This document shows, one piece after another, positions 1-5,118 of a DNA stretch of 5,118 bases. Where the stretch lies: NCBI GenBank assembly GCA_910578605.1, contig CAJTQG010000009.1, positions 34,155 to 39,272 on the forward strand, written 5' to 3'. How positions within the stretch are numbered: position 1 is the first letter of the stretch; every line of letters starts with the position of its first letter. Origin of the DNA: an uncultured Lachnospiraceae bacterium. Its GTDB lineage: Bacteria; Bacillota; Clostridia; Lachnospirales; Lachnospiraceae. The notes below the pieces were generated by a model. The model saw only the letters and a list, made by a program, of their open reading frames with translations. It did no database searches and had not been told where the DNA came from. The position numbers were made by a program, and so were the translations under genes.

Positions 1-28
1 CTTTTATTTTATATATAAGATTAAAAAT

Positions 29-43
29 CATAAAAATTTTATG
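29..43. promoter_or_regulatory. AT-rich palindrome upstream of the merR-type gene
   Basis: A perfect 7+1+7 inverted repeat (CATAAAA, A, TTTTATG) lies 27 nt before the chosen start of the regulator gene. It could be part of an autoregulatory operator, but it does not resemble the dyad found at the cls promoter. The surrounding DNA is so AT-rich that a chance palindrome is quite possible. The promoter of the regulator gene cannot be placed because the window begins only 70 nt upstream of the gene. Confidence 0.2.
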
Positions 44-70
44 TAAAGCAAAAAATGATTGGTACTTTAT

Positions 71-892
71 ATGGAAAATAAAAATAAACTTCTCACAATT
101 GGTCAATTTGCAGCACTTCACGGAATTAACAAGAAAACTCTTATGTGGTATGACGAAATTGGTCTGTTTAAGCCAGCTGCCGTTAATCCTCAAAATGGAT
201 ACCGATATTACAATTACCACCAGAGTTCTATATTAGAAACGATTTTGCTGCTGAGGGAGCTAGATGTTTCCATTGGAGAAATACAGCAATTTATGAAACA
301 TCGTTCCGCCTCCAGCCTTGCATATCTGCTTGAGGAAAAAATAACAGATTTGGACCGCACCATTACCCATCTAAAAGGGGTGCGCAAAACCTTGTGCAAT
401 CATCAACAGAATATGCATACTCTGTTGACTATGGATTTATCCAAAATCAGTATCGTAAAAAAAGAAGAGCGCTGTTTAGTAACTGTAGATATTAACAAAA
501 ATACCTCCTTTGAAAAGGAGGTGGAAATGATTATTGCTGAAACAAAAAAATACCAGCTCCGCCGCCTGCATGATGCTTCCTACGGAACTATGATTTCTGT
601 TGATAATTTATATCAAAATAACTTTGACAATTACACAAAACTTTTTATTGAGATTCCATTTCCCATGAAGAAAACCGGACTGCATATACAGCCCGGCGGA
701 ACATATATTAGAGCCTTTCACAAAGGAGATTGGAGTGAAATTCCCATTAAATACAAAAAAATATTTGACTTTGCTCTAAAAAACAAGCTTACACTCTCCG
801 GCTTTTCCTATGAGACCGGAATCAATGAAAATGTAATTGACAAAATAGAAGATTATATTACTCAGATTGAAATACCTGTCCTTACAAAGTAA
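71..892 (+). CDS. MerR-family transcriptional regulator with GyrI-like effector domain
   Basis: Predicted cytoplasmic DNA-binding regulator of the BmrR type, 273 aa. Residues about 8-28 form the MerR helix-turn-helix (TIGQFAALHGINKKTL, then WYDEIGLFKP). The wing follows with GYRYYNY at 43-49, and the second helical pair spans about 52-76. A dimerisation helix or coiled coil covers roughly 80-118. Residues about 130-271 resemble the GyrI-like/AraC effector-binding fold, with PGGTYIRAFHKGDW near 208 and DYITQIEIPV at the C-terminus. In this family the effector domain binds small, often lipophilic ligands, and the dimer untwists promoters with 19-20 bp spacers; the ligand here is unknown. ATG 71 was chosen over the in-frame TTG at 59, which follows an in-frame TGA at 56-58. 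Neither start has a recognisable Shine-Dalgarno sequence. An 8-codon reading frame (55-81) overlaps the start. The gene converges on cls, its likely target. Confidence 0.92.
   Translation: MENKNKLLTIGQFAALHGINKKTLMWYDEIGLFKPAAVNPQNGYRYYNYHQSSILETILLLRELDVSIGEIQQFMKHRSASSLAYLLEEKITDLDRTITHLKGVRKTLCNHQQNMHTLLTMDLSKISIVKKEERCLVTVDINKNTSFEKEVEMIIAETKKYQLRRLHDASYGTMISVDNLYQNNFDNYTKLFIEIPFPMKKTGLHIQPGGTYIRAFHKGDWSEIPIKYKKIFDFALKNKLTLSGFSYETGINENVIDKIEDYITQIEIPVLTK
503..529 (+). promoter_or_regulatory. Hairpin-masked internal ribosome binding site and start in the MerR gene
   Basis: Within the MerR coding region, ACCTCCTTT (503-511) and AAAGGAGGT (514-522) form a perfect 9-bp inverted repeat with a 2-nt gap. 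The right arm is an essentially perfect Shine-Dalgarno sequence. Five nucleotides after its GGAGG core comes ATG 527-529, in frame with the regulator (Met153 of 273). Initiation there would give a 121-aa protein containing only the GyrI-like effector domain. The left arm could sequester the site in the mRNA. Streptomyces tipA is a known precedent: the MerR-type TipAL and its ligand-binding domain TipAS come from the same frame through an internal start. Use of this site is inferred from the sequence alone. Confidence 0.4.
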
Positions 893-914
893 AACAAAAA
901 ACACATACCAAATA

Positions 915-2486
915 TTACAAAAGCGGGGCAACTGCTTTCATCAATCTTCCTGTCAGCTTCACCTGCCATTTTTCATTGCGTACTGTCTCCATAGTAACCT
1001 GCCTGCACTTTGAAAGTGTATCCTGATAATCCTCCTCTATTTTCGGAATACATTCCCCGCCATACACGTAGGTGGCGCATTCAAAATGATGGTACAAGCT
1101 GCGGTAATCTAAATTAATAGTTCCCACTACCCCCTCCCTTAAATCACTTACAAATACTTTAGCATGAACAAAACCCGGAGTGTATTCATAAATCTTCACA
1201 CCTGATTCTAACAGGGAGGCATAATGAGTTTTTGCCAAAGCATAGGGAATCTTTTTATCGGGAATCCCAGGCAATATCAAGGTCACCTCCACTCCTCTTT
1301 CCGCTGCAAATTTTAGAGCCGTCTCCATCTCCCCATCTAAAATCAAATATGGCGTCATAATATGCACATATTCCTGTGCCCGATTCAGAATGTCCATATA
1401 TACCCTCTCCCCCAATCGGTCATCATCTAAGGGACAATCTCCATAAGGAATGACAAATCCCTGGGACTCCTCCATCGGTAATGTCTCAAACCCAAGATAT
1501 TTTTTGGATTCGTCCTCCCTCTCGTCTATCCCCCACATCTGCAGAAACATTAAAGTAAAGCTTTTAACCGCCTCCCCCTTCACCATAACTGCTGTATCTT
1601 TCCAATGACCAAATTTCACCTTCTGATTAATGTACTCATCTGCCAGATTTACACCACCGTTAAAGGCGGTATGGCCATCTATTACCAATATCTTCCTGTG
1701 GTCCCTGTAGTTATAGTGGGTGGAGACAAAAGGTGTCACAGGGGCGAACATTTTGCACTGAATCCCTAGGGCTCTTAACCGTTTTGGATAATCATGAGGC
1801 AGCAAGGCAAACTCACAGGCACCGTCGTACATCACCCGAACCTCCACGCCCTGTGCTGCCTTTCTTGCCAGAATCTCCAATATTCTCCCCCACATTATCC
1901 CTTCATCCACAATAAAATACTCCATAAAGATAAAATGCTCTGCCGCCTCAAGCTGTTTGAGCATTTCCTCAAACTTATCCTCCCCCAAAGGAAAATAGGT
2001 AACTTTTGTCTTATTGTATACCGGATAACAACCGCTTCTGTGCATGTAGTGAGCCAACGCCGCCACTCCTCTATTCTCCTGTGCAAGCTGCTCTATTACT
2101 TCATTTGATTGGGGAATATTTTCCTTCGTATCTGAAATAATCTGATTCATTCTCTTTTTTAACGCTCTATGCCCAATATCACTTTGAGTATAGAAAAATA
2201 AAAGTACGCCAAATACCGGCATTAGCATAATTACTATCAGCCATGTAATTTTCGCAGTAGGATTCAGTCTGCTATTTAGAAGCCAAATCACAATTACAAA
2301 TGAAAACAGCGCCGTTCCGCCTAACACATGAGGCAGAAATTCCTCAAACCACTGAAAAATACTAAACAGCATAAGAACCTGTATCACAAACAAAAGCAAT
2401 ATCAAACCAAATCTGCTGAATATGGCATGAATGATTCCCTTCTGCCCTTTTTTTAATAGATTCAAGCCTTTATTTTTATAATCCAT
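915..2486 (-). CDS. cls: Cardiolipin synthase (phospholipase D family)
   Basis: Membrane enzyme of the bacterial Cls type, which joins two phosphatidylglycerol molecules into cardiolipin and glycerol. The protein is 523 aa, a normal to slightly long size for the family. The N-terminus has hydrophobic segments near residues 26-46, 56-70 and 81-99, with the later two in the usual PLDc_N region, followed by a cytoplasmic catalytic part. Two HKD motifs are complete: HRKILVID (H263, K265, D270), followed by GGVNLADEY, and HAKVFVSD (H441, K443, D448), followed by GTINLDYRS. Start: ATG at 2486 is preferred over an in-frame GTG at 2492, because AAAGGAG lies 7 nt before the ATG but only 1 nt before the GTG. 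The gene is transcribed alone from a promoter with MerR-type architecture and ends 22 bp from the stop of the convergent MerR-type gene. Altered cardiolipin synthesis changes sensitivity to cationic membrane-active compounds in other Firmicutes, which fits control by a ligand-sensing regulator. Confidence 0.96.
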   Translation of the reverse strand: MDYKNKGLNLLKKGQKGIIHAIFSRFGLILLLFVIQVLMLFSIFQWFEEFLPHVLGGTALFSFVIVIWLLNSRLNPTAKITWLIVIMLMPVFGVLLFFYTQSDIGHRALKKRMNQIISDTKENIPQSNEVIEQLAQENRGVAALAHYMHRSGCYPVYNKTKVTYFPLGEDKFEEMLKQLEAAEHFIFMEYFIVDEGIMWGRILEILARKAAQGVEVRVMYDGACEFALLPHDYPKRLRALGIQCKMFAPVTPFVSTHYNYRDHRKILVIDGHTAFNGGVNLADEYINQKVKFGHWKDTAVMVKGEAVKSFTLMFLQMWGIDEREDESKKYLGFETLPMEESQGFVIPYGDCPLDDDRLGERVYMDILNRAQEYVHIMTPYLILDGEMETALKFAAERGVEVTLILPGIPDKKIPYALAKTHYASLLESGVKIYEYTPGFVHAKVFVSDLREGVVGTINLDYRSLYHHFECATYVYGGECIPKIEEDYQDTLSKCRQVTMETVRNEKWQVKLTGRLMKAVAPLL

Positions 2487-2493
2487 CTGCACT

Positions 2494-2500
2494 CTCCTTT
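2494..2500 (-). promoter_or_regulatory. Ribosome binding site of cls
   Basis: On the minus strand AAAGGAG lies 7 nt before ATG 2486. This spacing favours the ATG and disfavours the GTG six bases upstream, so it decides the start of cls. Confidence 0.75.
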
Positions 2501-2593
2501 TTCTTATCCTCTGTTTCCTATCGTCTATCCATAAGCTGTCACGTCAATACACTGTTGTTAGAGGAGTAACAAGCTATGGCATCTTATTATATT

Positions 2594-2624
2594 ACTATAC
2601 ACTATACAGTCACTGTACAGTCAA
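2594..2624 (-). promoter_or_regulatory. MerR-type promoter and operator of cls
   Basis: Read on the minus strand, TTGACT (2624-2619) and TATAGT (2599-2594) are separated by 19 bp. This is too long for a normal sigma-A promoter but typical of promoters activated by MerR-family proteins. The spacer region holds a dyad at 2601-2621: plus-strand arms ACTATACAGT and ACTGTACAGT around the centre C2611, with one mismatched pair in ten. The right arm is itself a palindrome. The dyad position between the -35 and -10 boxes matches the MerR, BmrR and similar operators. A competing reading is GTGACT (2613-2608), 16 bp, TATAAT (2591-2586), which would make the dyad overlap the -35 as a repressor site. The convergent MerR-type gene in this window is the obvious candidate regulator. 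Confidence 0.6.
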
Positions 2625-2684
2625 GAAAAAAATATTTTAAGCTGCTTATAAAATTATTTTAATATTTAATTGATAAATGACTGT

Positions 2685-2713
2685 TTGACATAATTTACCA
2701 ATAATGATAATAT
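2685..2713 (+). promoter_or_regulatory. Probable sigma-A promoter of the riboswitch operon
   Basis: A consensus -35 TTGACA lies at 2685-2690. AT-rich -10 candidates follow: TAATAT at 2708-2713 (17-bp spacer) or GATAAT at 2706-2711 (15-bp spacer, preceded by T to give an extended-type TGATAAT). Transcription would begin near 2720, about 25 nt before the riboswitch. The promoter is back-to-back with the cls promoter, with about 60 bp between the two -35 boxes. Confidence 0.55.
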
Positions 2714-2744
2714 AAACACTGTAAATTACACAATTTATATTGAT

Positions 2745-2829
2745 ATGCGATGGCAAACATGTGAAAACGCATGGACGCAAAGCTGGGAGTCTACGGGGAA
2801 ATACATAACCTATGATAGTTCGGTTGCAG
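2745..2829 (+). promoter_or_regulatory. c-di-GMP-I riboswitch (GEMM-I)
   Basis: This is an aptamer for the bacterial second messenger cyclic di-GMP. The class signature is present: GGCAAAC (2752-2758), then stem P2 (CATGTG at 2758-2763 with CGCATG at 2768-2773, AAAA loop), then GGACGCAAAGC (2773-2783). Stem P3 follows, with CTA (2791-2793) facing TAG (2816-2818) and GG (2797-2798) facing CC (2809-2810). P1 pairs TGCGAT (2746-2751) with GGTTGCA (2823-2828, including two G-U pairs). By comparison with the Vibrio cholerae Vc2 aptamer, G2752 should correspond to ligand-binding G20 and A2779 to the intercalating A47. The 3' strand of P1 is shared with the following terminator. It stands before a secreted protein gene and an LRR lipoprotein gene, fitting control of surface proteins by c-di-GMP. 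Confidence 0.88.
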
Positions 2830-2860
2830 AGAGATTTTTCTTTGCAGCCTTTTTTGTTTT
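2822..2860 (+). terminator. Riboswitch expression-platform intrinsic terminator
   Basis: An 11-bp hairpin pairs GGTTGCAGAGA (2822-2832) with TCTTTGCAGCC (2839-2849) across a 6-nt loop, with two G-U pairs. It is followed directly by a run of six T, one G and four T (2850-2860). The first bases of the 5' arm are also the 3' strand of aptamer stem P1. The terminator and the ligand-stabilised aptamer therefore exclude each other, predicting read-through when c-di-GMP is bound. Confidence 0.88.
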
Positions 2861-3127
2861 ATAGGAAACTGCGTTCTATAAAGTTAAAACGTCTGGTTGG
2901 ATTACACTGGGGTGAACAGAAACAGGTCACATACAGTAATACAGTAGTCCGATAAAGTGTTAGATTCTTCCAGAGTAAAATTCTTTGTCATGAAAAAATG
3001 CAGAAAAACAAGTAGGAATGTAACAACAAAAAACAAAAGAAAAAAGATAGGAGCGTGATTTAACAATTTAGGTGATTGGGAAACACATCATTTTAAGTTT
3101 TGTATTGTGCAAATTTACGAATTCCAT
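2861..3127 (+). other. Long untranslated leader, no supported gene
   Basis: No convincing coding region is seen between the riboswitch terminator and the inverted-repeat element. Two small features stand out. The octamer ATACAGTA is duplicated in tandem at 2931-2946. A short frame from 2865 reads ETAFYKVKTSGWITLG and then hits stops at 2913-2915 and later; it could be a relic of a secreted-protein domain but is too short to claim. A 22-codon Lys/Arg-rich frame (2990-3058, beginning MKKCRKTSRN) has no ribosome binding site. Its composition recalls the basic N-terminus of the protein at 3362, so it may be a relic or chance. Confidence 0.4.
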
Positions 3128-3321
3128 CAGATACACCTTGTTGTGATAAGAAGTTCTAAGTGTTCTTATTTTATTGATAGAAAGAATGCGCAAACGACAC
3201 CAATCCGGAACCTTTGGTTCCGTGGCATCACATGGCGCTGGTGTCTTGATGGAACATCGTGTTCCATCATTGCTGGCAACGTAAAGAACACTAAGAACAT
3301 CTAAATCACATATCGTATCTG
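3128..3321. repeat. Nested inverted-repeat element (MITE-like or structured RNA)
   Basis: About 194 nt fold into a consistent nested structure. The outer arms CAGATAC (3128-3134) and GTATCTG (3315-3321) enclose TGTGAT (3142-3147) with ATCACA (3305-3310). These enclose a 15-bp stem with one mismatch (3153-3167 with 3284-3298). Inside are two branches. One is GACACCA (3196-3202) with TGGTGTC (3239-3245), carrying the hairpin CGGAACC-TTT-GGTTCCG (3206-3222). The other is a perfect 10-bp hairpin, TGATGGAACA with TGTTCCATCA (3247-3269). The core is clearly richer in G+C than the flanks. The terminal arms resemble inverted repeats of a non-autonomous transposable element, but no clear target duplication is seen. 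It lies in the leader between riboswitch and gene, so it would be transcribed and could act as a large RNA fold. I do not recognise it as a known RNA family. Confidence 0.6.
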
Positions 3322-3361
3322 GCAATGCCTAACAGTAAATAAATTAGGAGGTAAATAACAA

Positions 3362-4442
3362 ATGAGATTATTTACAAAAGGCACTAAAAGTGCAAAAATA
3401 GGAAACAAAAAAACAAAGAGAGGAAAGACTGTTGTAGTGATGATAATGATATTTCTGTTCTGCGTTGGCGGGGGTATGCAGGCTTATGCAGCAGGCGCTT
3501 CTTACCAGATTTTAGACAGGGTAGCGGCAGGAAGCGCTTATCCTGCCATAGAGGGACTGGCAATTGAAAAAGGGAAGGCATATGTTTTAAAATATGGGGT
3601 CGATAAATATGGAAAAGACCAGTGTGCTTTTTTTAGCGGTGAGAAAACAAATTTAACTGAAGTTAAAATTAAAGATAATAAAGGTGAAGTTGTTCCGTTA
3701 AGAGTAGGTCACGGAAATGATATGACCTACCGAAAAGCGGACAAAAAGTTATATATTGCGACTATGGGGAAGGAAATAAAACGTATGACACTAGACGGAA
3801 AGAAGGTTGAGACAATTAAAACAAATTATGATGTTGACTCCATTGCCTGCTGGCTCAATTCGGATAAATTTATTTTAAAAGAACATAAAACAAAAAAAGA
3901 AGAGGCGAAGGATAAAAGAGCCAGATTCCATCTTGTGGAGATTAACGGAACAAAAGTAAAGGAAATCTGTACATTTATAGTGGCTACGGAGGAAGGAAAA
4001 AAATTAAATCAGGGCATATGCATGTATAAAGGACTTGTCGTAAGGAGGGACCCAGCGTAGCTGGGAGGATTCCTTATGACCTACGTGCGCATCAGCGCAC
4101 TTCATATTGATACTTATATGTTACCTATTGGGACAGCAAAAACGGTAACAGTTATATCTATCGTGTAAACGAAAAAATGAGCACTATAGAAAAGAACAAG
4201 AAAACAGAAAAACATATGATAAAAAACAAATAGCCATGTTGGATAAAAACCAGCTCTTGAAAGCAGCAGTAAAATCAGGAGAAGAACCACTGAAAGGAAC
4301 GCCGTTAAAGATAGAGATAGAATCTATTGCATGTACAACGGAAGATTATATGTATTTTACTGCAAACGCTAACTATACAGATAAGTCAGGGAAGCAAAAG
4401 TCATTGGACGGTCTGTATCGACTGAATAAAAAATTATTGTAG
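3362..4442 (+). pseudogene. Disrupted exported beta-propeller-like protein gene
   Basis: A remnant gene for a secreted protein of about 334 aa if repaired. A good ribosome binding site (AGGAGG, 3346-3351) lies 10 nt before ATG 3362. The N-terminus is a signal peptide: a long basic region rich in Lys, a hydrophobic stretch VVVMIMIFLFCVGG, and a likely cleavage site after AYA (residue 43). The mature part has repeated beta-strand-like units such as NDMTYRKADKKLYIATMG and IKRMTLDGKKVETI, suggestive of a beta-propeller; no enzyme motif is seen. After codon 224 (MYKG) the frame enters a 77-nt two-hairpin insertion and stops at 4058-4060. Beyond it the frame resumes as YLYVTYWDSKNGNSYIYRVN from 4111 but stops at 4231-4233. 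The last part (reading AMLDKNQLLKAAVKSG from 4233, ending at 4442) is in another frame, implying loss of one base in an A-rich run between about 4190 and 4226. It precedes the LRR lipoprotein by 14 nt. Confidence 0.8.
4034..4110. mobile_element. 77-nt two-hairpin insertion element
   Basis: A short, relatively GC-rich segment (about half G+C) interrupts the AT-rich propeller gene. The first hairpin pairs GTCGTAAGGA (4037-4046) with TCCTTATGAC (4071-4080), including one G-T pair, and has a purine-rich internal loop (GGGA opposite AGGAT). The inner stem is CCCAGC (4051-4056), loop GTA, GCTGGG (4060-4065). The second hairpin is GTGCGC (4085-4090), loop ATCA, GCGCAC (4095-4100). Exact removal of these 77 nt joins YKG to YLYVTYW in one frame, so it is best explained as an insertion. 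Only a possible 2-bp GA repeat flanks it (4032-4033 and 4109-4110). It has no coding capacity. It could be a REP-like or IS200/IS605-derived non-autonomous element, but its family is not recognised. Confidence 0.6.
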
Positions 4443-4456
4443 GGAGGGAATGAGCT

Positions 4457-5118
4457 ATGAAGCGATGGAAAATAACAGTACTGTGTCTGATTTTTGGGAT
4501 GGTATTTCTGACAGGGTGCAGGATGGATGTCAGTGCGGATACGGTAACAGGAAAGCTGGGAGACAATATTACATGGAAGCTGGAAATGGAAAGTGGTGTG
4601 CTTACCATTTTGGGAAAAGGGGATATGTTAGACTGCAAACATAAAAAAATATCTACATGGGAGGGAGAGATGTCCTGCGGATATGACTATTATGAGCAAA
4701 TGTGGAAAAGGACAATGGCAGAACAGGAGGTAATCAAAAAGGTGGTGATAGAAGATGGTATAACCAGTATTGCTGCCCATGCTTTCAGTTACTGCATTAA
4801 TTTAGAGACAATTGTAATTCCCGACAGTGTAACCCGCATTGAGCATGCTGCTTTTTACGATTGCCGCAGTCTGCGGCAAATAAGGATTCCTGACAAAGTA
4901 ACTGTTGTAGAGGATTATACTTTTGATGGATGTATTGCACTGAAAAAAGTAAAGTTATCTAAAAATTTAAAAAAAATTGGCTATCAGTCTTTTGGGACCT
5001 GTCGTATTTTAAAGGAAATCAGTATTCCCCAAAACGTGGAGATAATAGAGGAGAAGGCATTTGAATATTGTGAAAAATTAAAAAAAGTGACATGGGAGGG
5101 AAAAAGCAGGCTGCGGGA
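4457..5118 (+). CDS. BspA-like leucine-rich-repeat lipoprotein (partial, 3' end outside window)
   Basis: A surface lipoprotein, of which 220 residues are visible before the window ends. A type II signal peptide is clear: MKRWK, a hydrophobic core, then LTGC with the lipidated cysteine at residue 21. Residues 22-95 form a linker region, with no named domain recognised. From about residue 102 come five repeats of about 23 aa of the BspA/LRR_5 type (pattern I..I....F..C..L..I.IP..V), for example ITSIAAHAFSYCINLETIVI and KKIGYQSFGTCRILKEISIP. Such proteins commonly act in adhesion or binding on the cell surface; the partner here is unknown. ATG 4457 is chosen because AGGGAGGG (4441-4448) lies 8 nt upstream; the ATG at 4450 in another frame is too close to it. 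The gene follows the broken propeller gene by 14 nt and is probably in the same c-di-GMP-riboswitch transcript. Confidence 0.92.
   Translation, partial: MKRWKITVLCLIFGMVFLTGCRMDVSADTVTGKLGDNITWKLEMESGVLTILGKGDMLDCKHKKISTWEGEMSCGYDYYEQMWKRTMAEQEVIKKVVIEDGITSIAAHAFSYCINLETIVIPDSVTRIEHAAFYDCRSLRQIRIPDKVTVVEDYTFDGCIALKKVKLSKNLKKIGYQSFGTCRILKEISIPQNVEIIEEKAFEYCEKLKKVTWEGKSRLR

Noticed and set aside
920..938. Short hairpin (AAAGC / GCTTT) at the cls/MerR convergence as a terminator
   Set aside because: Only 5 bp with a 9-nt loop, and no proper T-run on either strand; it lies inside the last cls codons.
1794..2108. 104-codon open frame antisense to cls
   Set aside because: Lies wholly opposite the well-supported cls catalytic region and resembles no known protein.
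2487..2492. GTG at 2492 as the start of cls
   Set aside because: It would sit one base after the AAAGGAG ribosome binding site; ATG 2486 has normal spacing.
3107..3304. 65-codon open frame on the plus strand
   Set aside because: Same inverted-repeat region, no ribosome binding site and no protein-like pattern.
3128..3321. Group II intron or 6S RNA
   Set aside because: No domain V-like hairpin for a group II intron, and the branched core does not match the single long rod of 6S RNA.
3068..3325. 85-codon open frame on the minus strand
   Set aside because: It reads straight through the nested inverted-repeat element, has no recognisable domain or clear ribosome binding site, and opposes the riboswitch transcript; it is probably chance within a repeat.
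4450..4644. 64-codon frame starting at ATG 4450
   Set aside because: The Shine-Dalgarno is only about one base away, and the frame is a shadow of the lipoprotein starting at 4457, which has a clear signal peptide and LRRs.

Overview
The window looks like a chromosomal segment of a low-GC Gram-positive gut-type Clostridium relative, most likely a Lachnospiraceae member. This is inferred from AT-rich DNA, strong AGGAGG-type ribosome binding sites, a class I c-di-GMP riboswitch with an intrinsic terminator, and a BspA-like leucine-rich-repeat lipoprotein. No gene identifies the species.

Left half (1-2630): a MerR-family regulator with a GyrI-like effector domain (71-892, +) runs tail-to-tail into a cardiolipin synthase gene (915-2486, -), with only 22 bp between the stop codons. 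The cls promoter (2594-2624, -) has the features of a MerR-controlled promoter: a 19-bp spacer between TTGACT and TATAGT, filled by a 10+1+10 dyad with one mismatched pair. The simplest reading is that the regulator controls membrane cardiolipin synthesis in response to a small, perhaps membrane-active, ligand. Inside the regulator gene, a perfect Shine-Dalgarno sequence is held in a 9-bp hairpin just before an in-frame ATG, so the effector domain could also be made alone, as in TipAL/TipAS.

Right half (2685-5118, all +): a promoter, a c-di-GMP-I (GEMM-I) riboswitch and a strong terminator lead into a roughly 500-nt untranslated region. The 3' strand of riboswitch stem P1 is also the 5' arm of the terminator, which predicts that c-di-GMP turns expression on. 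The leader then holds a nested inverted-repeat element of about 194 nt (3128-3321). After it come a gene for an exported, probably beta-propeller protein (3362-4442), now broken, and a BspA-like LRR lipoprotein (4457 onward, cut by the window end). The broken gene carries a 77-nt two-hairpin insertion whose exact removal rejoins a sensible reading frame, and a second one-base lesion downstream. The two exported proteins probably form one c-di-GMP-controlled surface operon in which the first gene has decayed.

The most notable points are the internal start in the MerR gene, the cls operator, the riboswitch/surface-lipoprotein operon, and two unnamed palindromic elements that look like small non-autonomous mobile repeats or structured RNAs.
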